Source: Apostichopus japonicus
Lineage: Eukaryota > Echinodermata > Holothuroidea > Aspidochirotida > Stichopodidae
Assembly (NCBI RefSeq): GCF_037975245.1
Contig: NC_092579.1
Span: forward strand, 31,662,166 to 31,726,165
Length of the DNA stretch: 64,000 nt
Direction of reading: 5' to 3'
The translations under genes and the position numbers were made by a program. Shown one piece after another: positions 29,860-41,632 of the stretch. The stretch's first letter is position 1. Each line of letters starts with the position of its first letter. Below the pieces are notes generated by a model. The model saw only the letters and a list, made by a program, of their open reading frames with translations. It made no database searches and was not told the origin of the DNA.

Positions 29860-30557
29860 TTCGTTTCTAATACTTAAAGTTCCAGGGGCCGTATAAGATC
29901 GCGGCAAAAGCAAACTGCCCCCACCTGGTCTCGAGACCGCGATCCAAAATACGTCACGCTCTCGAGGTACAGAGCAACCAACAGCGCCACGACAGCAGTT
30001 GATATAAATCTATGTTCGTTTCTAATACTTAAAGTTCCAGGGGCCGTATAAGATCGCGGCAAAAGCAAACTGCCCCCACCTGGTCTCGAGCCCGCGATCC
30101 AAAATACGTCACGCTCTCGAGGTACAGAGCACAACCAACCGCGCCACGACAGCAGATGTTCGTTTCTAATACTTAAAGTTCCAGAGATCGTATTAGATCG
30201 CGGCAAAAGCAAACTACGCTGGCCTGGTCTCGAGCCCGCGATCCAAAATACGTCACGCTCTCGGTGGTACAGAGCACAACCAACCGCGCCACGACAGCAG
30301 TTGATATAAATCTATGTTCGTTTCTAATACTTAAATTTCCAGAGACCGTATAAGATCGCGGCAAAAGCAAACTGCCCTGGCCTGGTCTCGAGCCCTTGAT
30401 CCAAAATACGTCACGCTCTCGAGGTACAGAGCACAACCAACCGCGCCACGACAGCAGTTGATATAAATCTATGTTCGTTTCTAATACTTAAAGTTCCCGA
30501 TACCGTATAAGATCGCGGCAAAAGCAAACTGCGGCGGCCTGGTCTCGATCCCAGGAT

Positions 30558-31090
30558 TCAAAAATCCATACCTAGATATCGCTAGATATTACTATATATC
30601 CATAAAGTACAGTGTCCTTGGGATTTCTTGGGAATTTTTGGACCCTGTTCTTGGAAATAGCAAAATCGGGAGTGGTCACACTCCATGTAGGTCAGAGGAC
30701 GACCTCTAGAGGTGACTCATACACAACCCGATCACCTTTTATCGATTAAGTTGTGTGTTGTCGGATTTTGTCAAGGTTTTGGTACTGGGGGGGGGGGAGG
30801 TCTCTAATTAAGTTTCGTAACTCATCGGGTAGCGATTAGAGGCCGGGTGGGGCGTAGGGTTGTGGGGCGCGCGTTTTCATGCAGATGGGAACAATCTCAA
30901 GAAGTGATGGGTGCGTCCATAGTAGTTGGTTTCATAGCACACTTGTACAATTGTTTAAGGCGTCCATACGCACACGCGCGTTATGATAGACCATATATAT
31001 ATTTGGAAATTTTTGAAATATATATATATATATATATATAATTTTATATGAAATATTATATGAATGAAATATTATATGAAATATATATAT
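30558..31090. other. Spacer right of the satellite, no gene seen
   Basis: This sequence is outside the array. It contains a G-run near 30,787 and a short (AT)n at about 31,018-31,040. An open frame of 64 codons at 30,847 runs into the AT repeat and shows no family features, so I do not call it. Confidence 0.6.
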
Positions 31091-31335
31091 TTGATTTGAT
31101 TTGATTTATTTTGTTTTTTCACGTGCAAATATACAAGGTGAAAGGAAGTCTTCTATAAATCATACAATAGCTTAACAATGTAGAAGACTCCCTGAAGAAA
31201 GAAAAGAGAAGAAAAAATTAAAGATCAAATTTAACGTTTCGACAATAAATCAATTATATGATATTTTAATTAATATGATGCAATTGTTTCTTTAATATAA
31301 CATTTGCTAAAGGACCTACACGATAATTTATTTTT
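31091..31335 (-). mobile_element. LINE 3'-end fragment (minus strand)
   Basis: On the minus strand this encodes the last residues of a LINE ORF2 (SFSKCYIKETIASY then stop at about 31,270). A 3' UTR follows, with a stem-loop (arms 31,144-31,155 and 31,181-31,191), and then a tail of AAATC-type repeats seen as TTTGATTTGATT on the plus strand. It matches the 3' end of the larger LINE at 48,487-52,850 in ORF end, stem-loop and tail. The copy is 5'-truncated. Confidence 0.8.
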
Positions 31336-31369
31336 AATAATGTCAGTAATAGAATATATATATATATAT

Positions 31370-32024
<655 letters not shown>

Positions 32025-32164
32025 TATACACTAGTGAGAGAGGGAAAATGGAAACGTCAAAAAAGGAGTTGTTGGTGTAAGGGGTAGGGTGAGACGCACG
32101 CCCCTTCCGAAATCCTCGATCCGTCACTGGCTACCTTGTGTATATTATAGGGATCAGCGCTGTA

Positions 32165-32340
32165 ATTATGTCACTGTTCCTCTTTCTCTTCCCGGTGTCT
32201 TGGCGTTTTTCAAGTCTTGTACTCCCTCCTTTTCTCCCTTTTCTCTCTTTCCTCTTTTTCTTTTCCCTTCCTTGCTCTCCTTCCTCCTCTTCCCCCTCTT
32301 TTTCCCTTTTTCCTTCTTTCTAAATTTCTCTCATCTATTT
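32165..32340. repeat. Pyrimidine-rich (C/T) tract
   Basis: This low-complexity stretch consists almost wholly of C and T on the plus strand. It is flanked by sequences resembling DNA-transposon ends (GATCCGTCACTGG near 32,118 and GGATACGCGCCTGTG near 32,371), so it may be the inside of a small non-autonomous element. Confidence 0.75.
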
Positions 32341-32444
32341 CCTCCCAGGGGAGCGAGCACCTCAACGCCCCTGGATACGCGCCTGTGTAAGTCGGATTGT
32401 CTAGATACCACTCTGTCGGATGAATAGATCTCTGTCAACCAGTT

Positions 32445-32687
32445 CTAGTGTAATACATTCATTACCATAGAAATAATCGTCTGTACTTCATTCAAGGAAA
32501 TGGGATTTTCGGGAATAGTAAGTGTTATACATTCATGAACGGTTTCTGATGGCATTTGTGTTGGGATGACCTCATATATAAGGTCGCCAACCATAATAAT
32601 ATCCTCATCAATAAAAATACTGTTAAAAACAGTTTCACCGTTCTCTTCGCGTAAGAGAGAGTTATGTAAAATTGGTTGGATAAGCAT
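32445..32687 (-). pseudogene. Possible L1/Tx1-type LINE ORF2 fragment
   Basis: This 80-codon minus-strand frame contains QPILHNSLLREENG, then IIMVGDLIYE, then NPISLNEVQ. The order and spacing resemble the region after the reverse transcriptase in L1/Tx1-clade LINEs, where a P-x-x-x-N block is followed by G-I-x-x-V-x-D-L and an LSxxE block. No RT core or endonuclease is nearby, so at most it is a fragment. The similarity is judged from memory of the family pattern and is weak. Confidence 0.3.
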
Positions 32688-33064
32688 CTCCTCTCTTGGC
32701 CTAGAGGGGACTTAAAGGGTGTGAAGACTCGCGCAAAAAGAAACGTATAATGCCGGTAACATGACCTAGTTTCGAATGAGATGTAACAAAAGTGTTAGAC
32801 ACCACCATCGATCCCAGAAAATACACACAGCTTGCTACCATCGGTAATTAGACACTAGTGTACAGTCAGTACATACAGCTGCGGTCAATACCTACAGCAT
32901 AGCGTACAGACAATACAGCGCTGGACATCTTATATAACACGTTAACACATTTCATTACTGTACTGTCTGCATTTTGTAGCGACACGAACAAATCGTCACT
33001 TGCAAGCCACGGAAAGTTAACTGTTTCAGATGGCCGCACGCGGTTTGGGGCGACTCTTCAATGC

Positions 33065-33275
33065 CTTTAAATTGACCCAATTTTTGCTCAATATGTATGT
33101 TCATTTATGCTCTTCAACATGCAAGCCACAGAAAAACCCAGATCATGATTGATAACGGGTCAAAAAGAGATGTTCTCCTGCTGCTTTTTGGAACTTTTCC
33201 TGAGATTGAATAACAATCGGGCGGATAGATATTGATTCTAATAGGAGTATGCCATCTGCACCCTAAGGTAGCATA
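33065..33275 (+). repeat. Diverged direct repeat, copy 1 (about 200 bp)
   Basis: This segment matches 33,955-34,152 in order, with shared blocks such as GCTCTTCAACATGCAAGCCA, ATGATTGATAAC, CTGCTTTTTGG and CTAATAGGAGTATGCCA. The two copies are separated by a TTAA-flanked MITE and about 250 bp of other sequence. The source family is unknown; no coding content was seen. Confidence 0.85.
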
Positions 33276-33335
33276 CGCCCATTAAAAGCCCCATTGACTT
33301 ACACACTAAATCACAAAAGTAATGTGGTCTCTTAA

Positions 33336-33738
33336 GGCCCGGTCACACTACAGCGATATTTTATCGAAATACGGTCCGATTTTTCCGATTTAAGGCCAAA
33401 GAGTGAGGTTTGTGGTAGTGAATGTAATGAATGCAGTAGAATATTCGAATACCTACTTCAAATCTGAGGGGTTCTAGAACTGACTACATTCTGAAGTGAC
33501 GTCACATCGAAAAGCGATAAAAATCGGAAGAGAAATCGGATAGCTAACCGATAAAAGGAAACGGAGTCAATATCAAAAGTTAGGAGAGGGCTATTCCACA
33601 TCGGAATGGCTCAACAGATAGCAAATCAGGTCCTTTATCACTGTGGCTAGAAGACCCGAACGAAAAACTGTCTGTTTCGATTCCTCTGGGAAAATCGGAT
33701 AGTATTCCGATAAAATATCGGTATAGTGTGACCGGGCC
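33336..33738. mobile_element. TTAA-flanked MITE, 403 bp
   Basis: Terminal inverted repeats start GGCCCGGTCACACTA at 33,336, with the reverse complement ending at 33,738. The first 31 bp pair with two mismatches, and weaker pairing continues to about 55 bp. Both ends are flanked by TTAA (33,332-33,335 and 33,739-33,742), the target site used by piggyBac and Kolobok transposons. There is no coding content, so it is a non-autonomous element. The superfamily is inferred from the TTAA only. Confidence 0.88.
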
Positions 33739-33954
33739 TTAAGTCTAGATAGAAGTTTTCACTAGCTAAACGCTACCCATCACCGGATAGCTGACAAGTT
33801 GGCCTTTCATGGCACCATCAATTTGCCGTACCATGACCGTGTAGATTTTTTGCTATCCGAGCCGGAAGTTTTCGTCACTTGTAAACAAACCTCTTCACTC
33901 AGTGGTAAACAAATTTCCTACGCTGCTCCCGGGAGGCCTAAAGGTCTAAAATTG

Positions 33955-34152
33955 CCTCAATTGACCCAATTTTCTCACCATATGTACTTCCATTCATGCT
34001 CTTCAACATGCAAGCCACAAAAATCTAGATTATGATTGATAACAGGTCACAAAAGATGTTCTCCCGCTGCTTTTTGGCACTTTTCCTGAGATAGGAGAAC
34101 AATCGAGCGGATTGATATAGACTCTAATAGGAGTATGCCACCCTAAATCAAA
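33955..34152 (+). repeat. Diverged direct repeat, copy 2 (about 200 bp)
   Basis: This is the second copy of the repeat at 33,065-33,275, about 890 bp downstream in the same orientation, with scattered substitutions and small indels. Confidence 0.85.
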
Positions 34153-34155
34153 AAC

Positions 34156-36484
34156 TTTTAAGTTTTTGCAATGTGCAGACGACACTGGCATACAAACACA
34201 TATTTTGTATAAAACGTGTGTAGGCTAGGCTAAAAATGGTTTTGTATTGTTTTAAAGAAAATATCTTGCCTTGCTGTGCGGCCTAATGTAGCCAGCATAA
34301 TGGAGATAGAGTTCGTTTTATTTGGTTTGCCTACCAAAGTACAAAGACGAAAGATTTGGGAGACAAAATTTCAATTGCATGACGGTCTAGAGGCCTACCA
34401 AGCTGTGTGAGGTGGGGATAGGCATAGGGCCATAGGCACTACTAGTACTACTACTCGGTACTAGGCTAGGCTTCAACAACTAGTATTACGACAGTAAGAG
34501 TAGATCGGCATGTTTTGGTCATAAAGTCCAGGATTTCCTGTTCAGTTCCATTTTAGGCTTGGCTTACTACTTATTTGAGATCAAAGCAAACAAGCTTAGG
34601 CCTGTGCCTTGCTTAGTCTAGGCCTACGACTGAGTTATAACAAGCCTAGCCTAGACCTAGTTATGCCAGTGCAACCCTGACTGTAGCTGGACTGAGTTAG
34701 GCCTAATGGACCTATATGCTGTGTATCTCGATCATAGGAATTGAAGTTGAATATGGCCATAAGAAGTAGCCTACTACTACTATGGGCATAGCAATACATA
34801 CTAGGTCTAATGCTATGCATGAAGGCCAAGACTGTCTATAGATAAACAGTCCTCCTCAAATTCACTCGAGCATTAAGAACTTGTTACTTGATAGCATAAA
34901 CTACCCCCAATACTGCCACTAGGATTCATCCTTGAGCTCACCTAATTAATTCACCAGTCAACATGTATGGTTGTAAACATAATGGCCAGCACTACTTTCC
35001 TGTGCATGAAGACATGTTTGGCTTGCCCTATGAAAAAATACTCTGTGTGCTTAATTAATCATGAATTTGTGCAGAGGAGCATTAAGTATGCCTAGCATTA
35101 CCAAATGGGGTAGATATTCAATATCCCCTTTTTTGGCCAATGACAGGGGAGTCAGGTGGTATTGCAATAAGTATATGGAAGATTGTAATGGCTTAGCCTA
35201 AGATACTCCTAGGGTAAGCACCTAGCATGCTATGCAACAACGCTTTGATTGAAGATTTGATAACAGACTTATCAGCCATACGGCTAGTTCTAAATTAGCT
35301 AGGCCTTACACAGTTACAGTTTCAGCCAAAAATTCCATTAGGCCAATACAATTTGGCCTACTGCCACTGGCTAGAGTTTAAAACAATAGGGTTAAGACTT
35401 AGACTAGGCTCATGCAGTACATCAGCAAAAATCGTTTACAACAAAAGTCGATGACTATTGCTACTGTAGGGTTTTGCAGGCCTGCCAACTCTCGCGGTTT
35501 ACTGTACAACTCTCACTGCAAGTCTTCAAAATTTTACAAAAGTTTGTTATACCTTTGAGTTTGACATCAGCGTTTTGGAAATTGGGTCTGTTCATGTTTC
35601 ACGGTTGCCAAAGGTAGCAAATTTTCAAATTACAGTACAGAACTTCTATTCTAAATAAAAAAAAACATAATTAATATCTGCAATTATGAATTAGAATTGA
35701 CCAGACCTTAAACTATTCCGGAAATTATATTCAAGATGGTAGAAAAGTGTGACAATCTATAAATTTTCCAAAAGTGGTTCTTTTCTTAATGGTGGTGCCA
35801 CTCCATTACTGCTACATTTTGGGAATTCTGTCGTTAGTTCCTTTATTAACATAAAATTGACTATAATCAGACAAGTTTTCAATGATATTGATGATGTTAT
35901 CAAAGAAAAATTAGAGTATCGTGAGAAAAATCACAATTTTTCCTGAATTACAGTTTTCTCTTTAAAGAGCAAAATTGAAAGTAATTGAAACAAAATACCA
36001 TAAAATCAAACCACAACATAAGCATATATATATTAACCAAAAGCTGACAGTTTTGGGTAATGTCCTCTCAGATTTTTTTGTCATGACTCTTGTTCCAAAC
36101 ATCACCTATCCAAATAGATCTTGTTTCAGACATCACCACCAATGCTTTACCTAATATAACCTAATACTTAGTAATAAAACATATATTGTTCATTTAAAGG
36201 CAATAATAATGAGTAAACAAACATGTTATTAATTGATAACCTTACTAAAAAAGATATATAAACTCTTAATAGGTTCCAAGTTCGAAACAAAGAAAAGTGA
36301 TCAACAAGACATAAATTTATTAAACACAGGCCATGCTTGTTAATACTAAGCAATACATTTCAATGTGTAACACGCAGGCACACAAAATTCTTAGTAGTTG
36401 CATATTTGCACGCACTGTTCTGGCCTCGGTTAAGCATTAGGAGTTGAGACCGTTAACTTACTTAGCCCGATCTGATATTACAAG
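34156..36484. other. Non-coding stretch, nothing recognised
   Basis: There is no convincing coding exon. The part from about 34,380 to 34,650 is dense in variants of TAGGCCTA, which looks like a local compositional or decayed-repeat feature. Short open frames here have no family features. Confidence 0.5.
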
Positions 36485-36844
36485 ATGACTTCTCCTGAGC
36501 TGGATACCGATGAAGAGTACAGTATCATTGGAAAATATCGTTTGTCAGGACTGTGCCCTGAAAATTCAACATTAAATGTAAAAAGATCGATACGGAAAAG
36601 ATCGAAGAGTTTAGACTAACGGGAGCAATAAACAGCCACCGAGCTTTGTGCTGAAAAGTGTGAGCAGTAATAGTTTTAAATCAAGAAAAGCCAAAATCAT
36701 GCAATTTAAATCATTGAAATTAAAAAAGCTTCACTGTCCAGTATCAAAAGTATTTGCGAAATTTGATACAGCATTCTGTTCTGTACAAGAATGTTGTTGG
36801 TATGATTGTGTATGGTTCTGAATGCTATTTTCCTTTTTTTTTAG

Positions 36845-37002
36845 GTGGGTGTGGATATGATTGGACCCCTTGCAGAGACCATCAATGGAAATAAGTACAT
36901 CATAACCCTATGTGACTATTTTTCAAAATTGCCAGAGGCTGTTGCTGTAAGAGACGAAACAGCATAAACCGTTGCAAACTTTCTGTTTGAAACCATGGCC
37001 AG
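36845..37002 (+). pseudogene. Integrase exon with first catalytic Asp
   Basis: A polypyrimidine tract and TTTAG precede the exon; it ends AG before GTATAT. It encodes VGVDMIGPL, NGNKYIITLCDYFSK and NFLFETMAR, the first third of a Ty3-like integrase core. A TAA at 36,965 interrupts it after RDETA. The two-base overhang (AG) is completed by the first base of the next exon to Arg, so the exon pairing is sound. Confidence 0.8.
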
Positions 37003-37345
37003 GTATATATCCATGTACTTTGTTTTTACTTTACATAACATACTTTTGAAGTTAGTTATGCAGACCTGCATTTGTTCTCAGTTTTACCTGTGACCCAGAA
37101 AGCGGCAAAATGGTTACAGAAATTTCTTGAAGTTGTTTTATAAGTTAATGTTAATAAAATGTTAGTGGGATAACGGTCAGTGCATCCAAGACCAGGTGTT
37201 ATGTCAGTGCTTAACTTACTTGTTTTGAAATCAGTGCTAAAAGAATCTCCTGATTAAACCACGCAGCCACTCTGAAGATGCCAATAGTTTACTGCATTAC
37301 TCTAACCAGTACTTTAACAACTTGTTTAATTTTCCATTTATTTAG

Positions 37346-37636
37346 ATTTGTGTGCATGAAAATTTTCATCTCAGACCAGAGAGGAGAATTTGTTAATGCT
37401 CTGAACAAGTCCCTATTTGACATGACAGGGGTGAGCCACAGAGTATCCTTCAGCTACCACCCACAGACCAATGGGCTGGATGAAAGATTCCACCAAACTC
37501 TGCAAATGTCACTCATCAAAGTTGTCAATCAAAACCAAGATGACTGGGATGAAACACTGTCTTCCATTCTCATGGGGTACCGTACAGCAAAACATGGTTC
37601 AACAGGTCTTTCTCCTTTCGTTGTGATGTTTGGAAG
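37346..37636 (+). pseudogene. Integrase exon with second Asp and Glu
   Basis: The exon is preceded by TTTATTTAG and followed by GTTTGT. It is open throughout: ISDQRGEFVN, SYHPQTNGLDERF, NQDDWDETLSSILMGYRT, and STGLSPFVVMFGR. These are the standard blocks of the Ty3/Ginger integrase catalytic domain from the second Asp to the end of the core. This is the best-preserved exon of the locus. Confidence 0.87.
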
Positions 37637-39561
37637 GTTTGTAATAATTCAAACCTACCATTGCTGAATAGAGGTTTACATTTGTAAAGGTCATATACTG
37701 TACAGAGAAAAGCAATCAGGGACAAGAGAGTTTGGACAAATCCTGCATAGCTACACTGATCCTCTATAGGATAAAATCTCATTCGACACATCCCAGGTAC
37801 AGGGAAAAACTGCTAAATAGAGGACCACCAATAACCCTATGTAAGTTACAACACCTAAACAAATAAACAGATTAACTCTGTATATGGTACACTCTTCAGC
37901 AAGTACAAAAGATGAACATTCATTAAACTATAAAAGCATGCCAATTAATTAAGATACATGCAATTAATGCCACTGACATTGGTTTTGTTTTTCATATACT
38001 ATATATCATATTTTGGGCTGGTATGCAATTTGGACCTATAACAGCACAGAATATACTTTGGTTTTATATTTCTGCTGGTTTGAGTATGTGATGTGACTCA
38101 AATTTATGGTTCCAGGGTCTTAATAGCGAAAATAAAATATAAAAAAAATTAAATATTCTTCAGTCAACAAAGTGTTGGGAATAATTGATTGTTAATTTAT
38201 CTTCATATATCCAGAGAGCCATTGTTACCAGTGGACATTGAAGACTCCATTGTCCAACCAGAATCTCTTGCTGCAGCGATGCACAGAGGGAGAGGGTTTT
38301 ACAACTCATGTCACAGTCGCAGGACATAATCAAAGGTTTTGTGAAAGAAAATATTGGCAAAGCCCAAGAACGGCAAGAAAAAGAATTTTGACTAAAGGCA
38401 GCAATCAAAACAGGTTATTACATAATGCTATGTTGTGCATTGAAAACTGACTGTAGTTAAATGAATGGCAACATATACATTGTATTATGATGTTTATGTA
38501 TATTTGCTGGATTTTGTTTTATTCAGACCTTCAAAGTTGGTTCTAGTGTTCTCGTCCAGAATGCAGGAAAGGATGCCCGAAGAGGAGGGAAGTTCGAAAC
38601 TCTTGGCTTGAGCCGTATGGAGTCAAGGCTGTGAATGAGAAAGGGCTGTACACACATACTAACAGTTCCACAGGCCTTCCTTTGAAGAAGAAATAGGACC
38701 AAAATAGATTTTAGCTGACGTTCTCTTGTTAGCTCCAATCTGAAGAATGGTAGGTTGGTTTGAGGTGATCCTTGCAGCAATGACGTGCTAAGGAGGGTCG
38801 TTATTGCTTTTGGTGCAGATATCGTGCAACGAAATGAGTGGGCAGGGCTTAACATTAAAACCTGATCTGCAATTGCTCACCAACCATATGTGGTATGACT
38901 AAAGTTTATTGGGCTGAGCAGGTTGGTTACCCAATGCAATGTTTTCAGTGCTATTTTGATTTTGCTGCATATTGATGAGATGTGTGACAAAACAGGGCTT
39001 AGCTGAAATTTCCTTATAAACACAGAATCGGAAGAAATTTATTCCATTTGAGTTGATACTTAACATAATGATACCTCATAGCCTGCAGGAATAGTCCGTC
39101 TCGTTTTCTTGGCAGATATTTTCCATTTTCGCCCATGTTTGTTGCATCTCAATCATCATTGTTAGCTTTTTCTAATATTTGTAGAACCTTAATTACTATT
39201 AAGTGTGTGCAACCCCCCTTCCCTCCCCCCTCCCCCCTCCCCCCACACACACAAACAAACGCATACACAAATTACTCATGTTACATCATGGAAACCATAA
39301 TGCATTTTAACTTGGTTGATTTTTCATATATTGAACAAACTAATATTAAGAAAATGTCCCTTAACATATTGCTTAATTCAAAAGGGAATTGCGATATAGC
39401 ATCATTACGGTAATGTTGCTTTACTATTCCAATGTTGTTGTTATAGGAGAAATGATATACTGCTTAAATCTTCATGGTGGTGGCAGCAACCCAATGAGAT
39501 TCCTGGCTTGCAGCCGACAACATCAGGAACTTGGACAAAGTTGGTTGAGTTGATAATCTAA

Positions 39562-41632
39562 CACACTCTCTAGACTGAGTTTGCAGGAAGAACAGCCATC
39601 AAATTACCATTTCCCCATAGAGTGGTGTAGCTGGGAACCACATTGCACTTTGCATGTGTGGTTGGAGTATTAATTTTATACAGGTTGTAAAACACTGCAT
39701 GAAGTCACATTTATTCTTTCATCAACATTGATTCTATCATCACAGTAATCCTCATAGAGGCAGTTCCAGAATAGGGACTGATATTGACCATCTTAAATTT
39801 CTGTTAGTTTAAAAAAAAATAAGGATACATTTTATACATACAGTATATTTGATAGACAGTATACATAATATATGTGTTCAAGATCTTGCCACAAAGGCCA
39901 GTGTCTGCAGCTCAGCATTATACAAGTATGGAAGTAGATGTTGTGTTACGTGGCCAATATCTCAGGACGTAACAGATACAGGGATATTGTGACGCTGGCC
40001 AGTTTCTTAGGACATAATCATCACACTTCATTAACTTTGCTATATGGTGCCATGTTTTACAGATAAAAACGTTGTAATTAAGCAATGTGTAAGTATACTC
40101 GAGTTTTCAAATTTGCTTGCAACTATATTGAATCAATAATTTCCATGCATGAGATATTTTCAACATATATCACCCCAAAATGGTAATATTTGCAGTGGTT
40201 AGGATAACTTGATAACTTGTTGGTACATGACTGAAAATTATTACAGTACCAGCTATACTTGTAAGACTGTACCCATGCTATTGGTATAGATCTGCATTTA
40301 TTGGTTCTTAGCAAATAACCATCCAACATATGAAAATCAATTTAATACTGTATAGCTTCTCAAATTGATTCAGTTGAAATCTGAATTTTATTGTCAGCAA
40401 CAATTAACAATATGCCATCTAATTGCAATGAATGAACTCAAGAAAGCATTTATTTGCAAGGAATAATTTGTCCTCTAAAATCCAAATTGCTATTCAAAAT
40501 GTAAAGAGAATTTTTTTTTTTTCCAACTTGACAGTTGCTAGAAGTACCACATACAGGTTTTAAACTGCTCTAACAAGTTCAAAGGAAAAGTTCAGTCATA
40601 GAGGTCATCTAATTTTCATCTTTTTTTAATTGATTCCCCTAACTAATTTTAATTAAACGTTAACTCAATTAACGATTTAATTAATTGACTGATCACTCAC
40701 TCAATCAATAATTACAGTGAGACAATTCATTAAAAATGATTCAATTGAAATAACTGGTTGACAACTTGTCAGAATATATCAGCTTTATCAACTATTCATA
40801 CAACTCATTTTAAACCATTTGACCAATATGTACAGGGAAGTTGAAAGAACAGAGAAAGTTCAGAAAACAAGTCATGACTTTGGAATGAATTTTTCCCAAT
40901 TCAGCCAACTTAAAGGACATCATATTTCTTAATTTGTCCAGTTTGCAATTTTGTCTTAAAAGCATGTAGTGGTCCTTCAAATTCAAATTAAAGGTAAGTA
41001 ACCTAAGACAACCCATGCAGCTTTAGAAATAATTCATTAAGGCAGGGATTGCAAGCTATGGAGGTGCAAGACTTCATGTGACTTGATCCTCCCCACCTGG
41101 AAATGTTGAAAAATGAAAGACTTTTACTGTGCCAGGACCATATCCTTGACAAAACCTTATGCCTGGAGAAGTAAAGGGAAAAACCCAACCTATATCAGCA
41201 CAATTGCAAGGAGCATTTTGTGATGTTCCAACCCCATCCCAAGGATTGGCACTTATTGCAGAATATCATAATTTTCACTTCAACAATGAAGGGTTTTAAG
41301 TTTTATTATCCCCCAAATATACTAGATTTTCCAACATGGGCACTCTTCTTTGTCAAGTTCATGATACCTCTACTCCTTTCTCCCAGTAGCATATTCCAAC
41401 AAATGGTTATTAAGATATGATGTGTTTATCATTTTACTTGATGAGAGTAACTTTTCAGCTACAGAAGCTAGTGACAGACTTCCAAGAAAGTGCTTTGAAA
41501 CATCAAGCAATCATTAACAAAAAATAGATAAAAATGAAGGTTGCAACCCAAATCTTTTCCACTTATATTGATGAGCCACCCATGTCAGATGTAGATTTCC
41601 TACAAATCTAAATTTTCCTTCTTTTTTTTTAG
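39562..41632. other. Non-coding stretch between integrase and protease-like exons
   Basis: Mostly AT-rich, and no exon was recognised. A short exon candidate (39,447-39,561, SSWWWQQPNEIPG) just before it may end the integrase gene. The catalytic-Cys exon expected for a C19 protease was not found here. Confidence 0.45.

Larger units (their letters stand above)
1..30557. repeat. 155-bp satellite array, about 197 copies
   Basis: The whole stretch is one head-to-tail tandem repeat. The period is 155 bp, with 154- and 156-bp variants made by one-base changes in two homopolymers (CC/CCC before AGAGACC, and CCCC/CCCCC before ACCTGG). Copies are mostly very similar. Each carries two CTCGAG palindromes, a TACGTCAC or TACGTGAC site, and about 13 CpG dinucleotides, which are seldom decayed to TG/CA. 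The array is open at the left window edge. At the right it ends in diverged copies (30,130-30,557) and stops inside a monomer. Block-specific variants show that it has grown by duplication of multi-monomer segments. No copy is interrupted by a different sequence. It has no recognisable protein product. A centromeric, subtelomeric or dispersed-satellite role cannot be told from the sequence. Confidence 0.97.
36485..39561 (+). pseudogene. Decayed Ginger/KRBA2-type integrase gene
   Basis: This is a multi-exon locus. Exon 1 (36,485-36,619) starts MTSPELDTDEEYSIIGKY and has an RSIRKRSK basic stretch, like the N-termini of KRBA2/Ginger-type integrase proteins. Exons 2-3 (36,845-37,002; 37,346-37,636) give the gypsy-like integrase core, with Asp in VGVDMIGPL, Asp in ISDQRGEF and Glu in NGLDERF. 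The last two are separated by 35 residues, the canonical DD35E spacing. Exons 4-5 (38,215-38,413; 38,527-38,696) give the MFGREPLLPVDIE segment and a GPY/F-like WLEPYGVKAV region. Exon junctions keep phase. The gene is broken: TAA at 36,965, a frameshift near 38,290, TGA near 38,386 and a frameshift near 38,605. The H2C2 zinc-binding region expected between exons 1 and 2 does not fit in the 225 bp available. Introns argue against an ordinary LTR element. A domesticated or Ginger DNA-transposon copy is more likely. Confidence 0.75.

Noticed and set aside
1-30557. Many open frames of 64 to 274 codons on both strands in the satellite
   Set aside because: They repeat with the monomer, occur on both strands at once, and change frame with each 155-bp unit. 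No conserved domain or start context.
1-30557. CRISPR-like array
   Set aside because: The whole 155-bp unit is conserved; there are no unique spacers between short repeats, and the context is eukaryotic.
32138-32427. Ser/Phe/Leu-rich open frames that look like membrane proteins
   Set aside because: Translation of a pyrimidine-rich tract; composition explains it.
36845-37636. LTR retrotransposon or endogenous retrovirus
   Set aside because: Introns inside the integrase core, no RT, RNase H, protease or LTRs nearby; Ginger/KRBA2-type fits better.
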